Assembly: GCA_030411725.1 (NCBI GenBank) | Contig: MU839827.1 | Location: 186,001 to 250,000 of the forward strand | DNA length: 64,000 nt | Reading direction: 5' to 3' | Origin: Echria macrotheca | Lineage: Eukaryota > Ascomycota > Sordariomycetes > Sordariales > Schizotheciaceae | Shown here: piece after piece, positions 63,071 to 64,000 of the stretch | How positions within the stretch are numbered: position 1 is the stretch's first letter | Layout of the letters: each line of letters opens with the position of its first letter | Program-made: the position numbers and the translations under genes | The notes under the pieces: generated by a model | Databases searched by the model: none | Told to the model about the DNA's origin: nothing | What the model saw: only the letters and a program-made list of their open reading frames with translations

Positions 63071-64000
63071 TCAACCAAGCGCCATCAACACCAAACCAAA
63101 CAAAACCACCTCACACCCCCCAAGAAACCCCTCCGCTTCGAATCCACCACCACAGTCCCCACTACACAAAAGTAGGCATAATCCCCGCCGACTAATCGCC
63201 CCCGTCAACCGCGCATTATAATCCCCCCCACCGGTCCCAACCCCATCACCCAAATCATCCCCCGCCCAAACCGCCTCCAACAGTCTCCGCACATGATTAA
63301 ACGACCTCGACCCATCCCCCCTCTCCGTCCTACTCACCAAATCCAAAATCGCAGCGCGCTGCTCATCAGACCGCGCCTCACACCCAAAGATGAATACGGG
63401 AAACTGTCTGTCACACGTTTCGAGGTGGGGGATTAGACTAAACGCGCGGTCGACGTGTTTCTGTGTACGGGACCGCCGGGCGGCGGCCGGTTGGAATTCG
63501 GCTGCTGCTGCTGCTGCTGCGCGGTTGAGGTAGACTAGCGTTGCGAGCTGGTAGAGTTCTAGCACTGACGAAGAATCAGGCGTGGGACTGGTGGTGGGGA
63601 GAATGGTGGAGAGGTCGAGGGTGCAGATGCGGAAGTCGAGGATGTTGAGGTAGGATTTGTGGTCGTCGTCGTCGTCTGTGTCTGTACCTGTAGCGGTGGT
63701 CGAGGGAGAGGAAGAGGAAGAGGAAGAAGGGGGGTCGATAGGCACCGCGTCGCAAACTTCGGCGAGTAGCTGGATCAGAGATAGCGCCGGAGTTGCGGAT
63801 TGGGAGACCTATATTCGATGTGTGAGTTGCGGGTTTGGCCGATATAATCAAGGAAGAAAACAAATTACCGCAACACGGACATCCATGAGCTTGTCACGAT
63901 CAAGAGACTCGGATAGCACACAGGAATAACCAGGCAGGGGCATCGGCGGCGTCGTCCCCCGCCCGCGCTTCCAGTGACGGAGACTGAAATGGGCCAGGAC
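63071..64000 (-). CDS. C-terminal part of a fungal transcription-factor-like protein, cut by window edge
   Basis: The gene starts beyond 64000. Visible exons on the minus strand: 64000..63869 and 63810 to the stop at 63071 (donor GTAATT, acceptor ATATAG, in frame). The readable parts are DRDKLMDVRVA joined to VSQSATPALSLIQLLAEVCDAVPID, a Ser-rich insert, LELYQLATLVYLNRAA, and QFPVFIFGCEARSDEQRAAI. LDLVSRTERGDGSRSFNHVR and LLEAVWAGDDL follow. This matches the C-terminal regulatory domain of many fungal Zn2Cys6 regulators; the zinc cluster would lie outside the window. The last ~35 codons look out of frame: one frame over, IMPTFV and a stop at 63162 would give the usual-looking end, with a G4 run (63183-63186) between. 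Confidence 0.7.

Overview
The window looks like nuclear DNA of a filamentous ascomycete (Pezizomycotina, probably Sordariomycetes). The reasons are short introns of about 45-130 bp with GTRNGT...CTAAC...YAG signals, GC-rich genes with typical fungal families (HET domain, Zn2Cys6 regulators, OPT and Dal5-type transporters, LaeA-like methyltransferase), and AT-rich repeats whose copies differ mainly by C-to-T/G-to-A changes, as left by repeat-induced point mutation (RIP). Exon coordinates were inferred by hand from reading frame, splice consensus and protein continuity. No search was run.

Layout. 1-5.4 kb: the tail of a possible membrane protein gene, then a repeat island. It holds four nearly complete copies and one truncated copy of a ~0.4 kb MITE with 8-bp target duplications, a ~0.9 kb-arm palindrome, and relics of an unknown gene family. 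5.4-16.3 kb: secreted six-bladed propeller, HET-domain protein, diphthamide enzyme DPH2, FAD monooxygenase, F-box-like protein and a GFA/CENP-V-type zinc protein, with a gene-poor gap at 13.9-15.7 kb. 16.9-26.3 kb: Dal5-type MFS transporter (9 exons), mitochondrial succinyl-CoA:3-oxoacid CoA transferase, an AhpD/CMD-like protein ending in the peroxisomal signal SKL, and a mitochondrial dicarboxylate carrier. 26.3-41.3 kb: Zn2Cys6 regulator (its stop lies 6 bp from that of the carrier), an atypical histidine acid phosphatase, MSH6 (another MITE copy lies just upstream), a low-complexity orphan, and an OPT transporter with an 11-nt micro-exon. 42.6-45.2 kb: LaeA-like methyltransferase and a hemerythrin-domain protein. 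45.2-48.8 kb: gene-poor DNA with a relic of the unknown family, a Ty1/copia-like fragment, and an intron-bearing tRNA-Cys plus a truncated copy of it.

The most interesting part is 48.8-62 kb. Four neighbouring genes (A 48830-50090, B 50631-51653, C 53334-54501, D 56037-57086) encode proteins of 340-367 residues that I do not recognise but that are distant paralogs of one another. They share a helical core followed by two long amphipathic beta-type segments. Next to them lies an intracellular (signal-less) subtilisin-like protease and a small protein resembling HYD1-type ADP-ribosyltransferase domains, with a possible decayed paralog of the latter between them. The arrangement recalls the Podospora HET-Q1 (gasdermin-like)/HET-Q2 (subtilisin-like protease) cell-death pair, but this is only an analogy from gene context. 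The family could equally be something else. The window ends inside a fungal transcription-factor-like gene whose C-terminus appears frameshifted.
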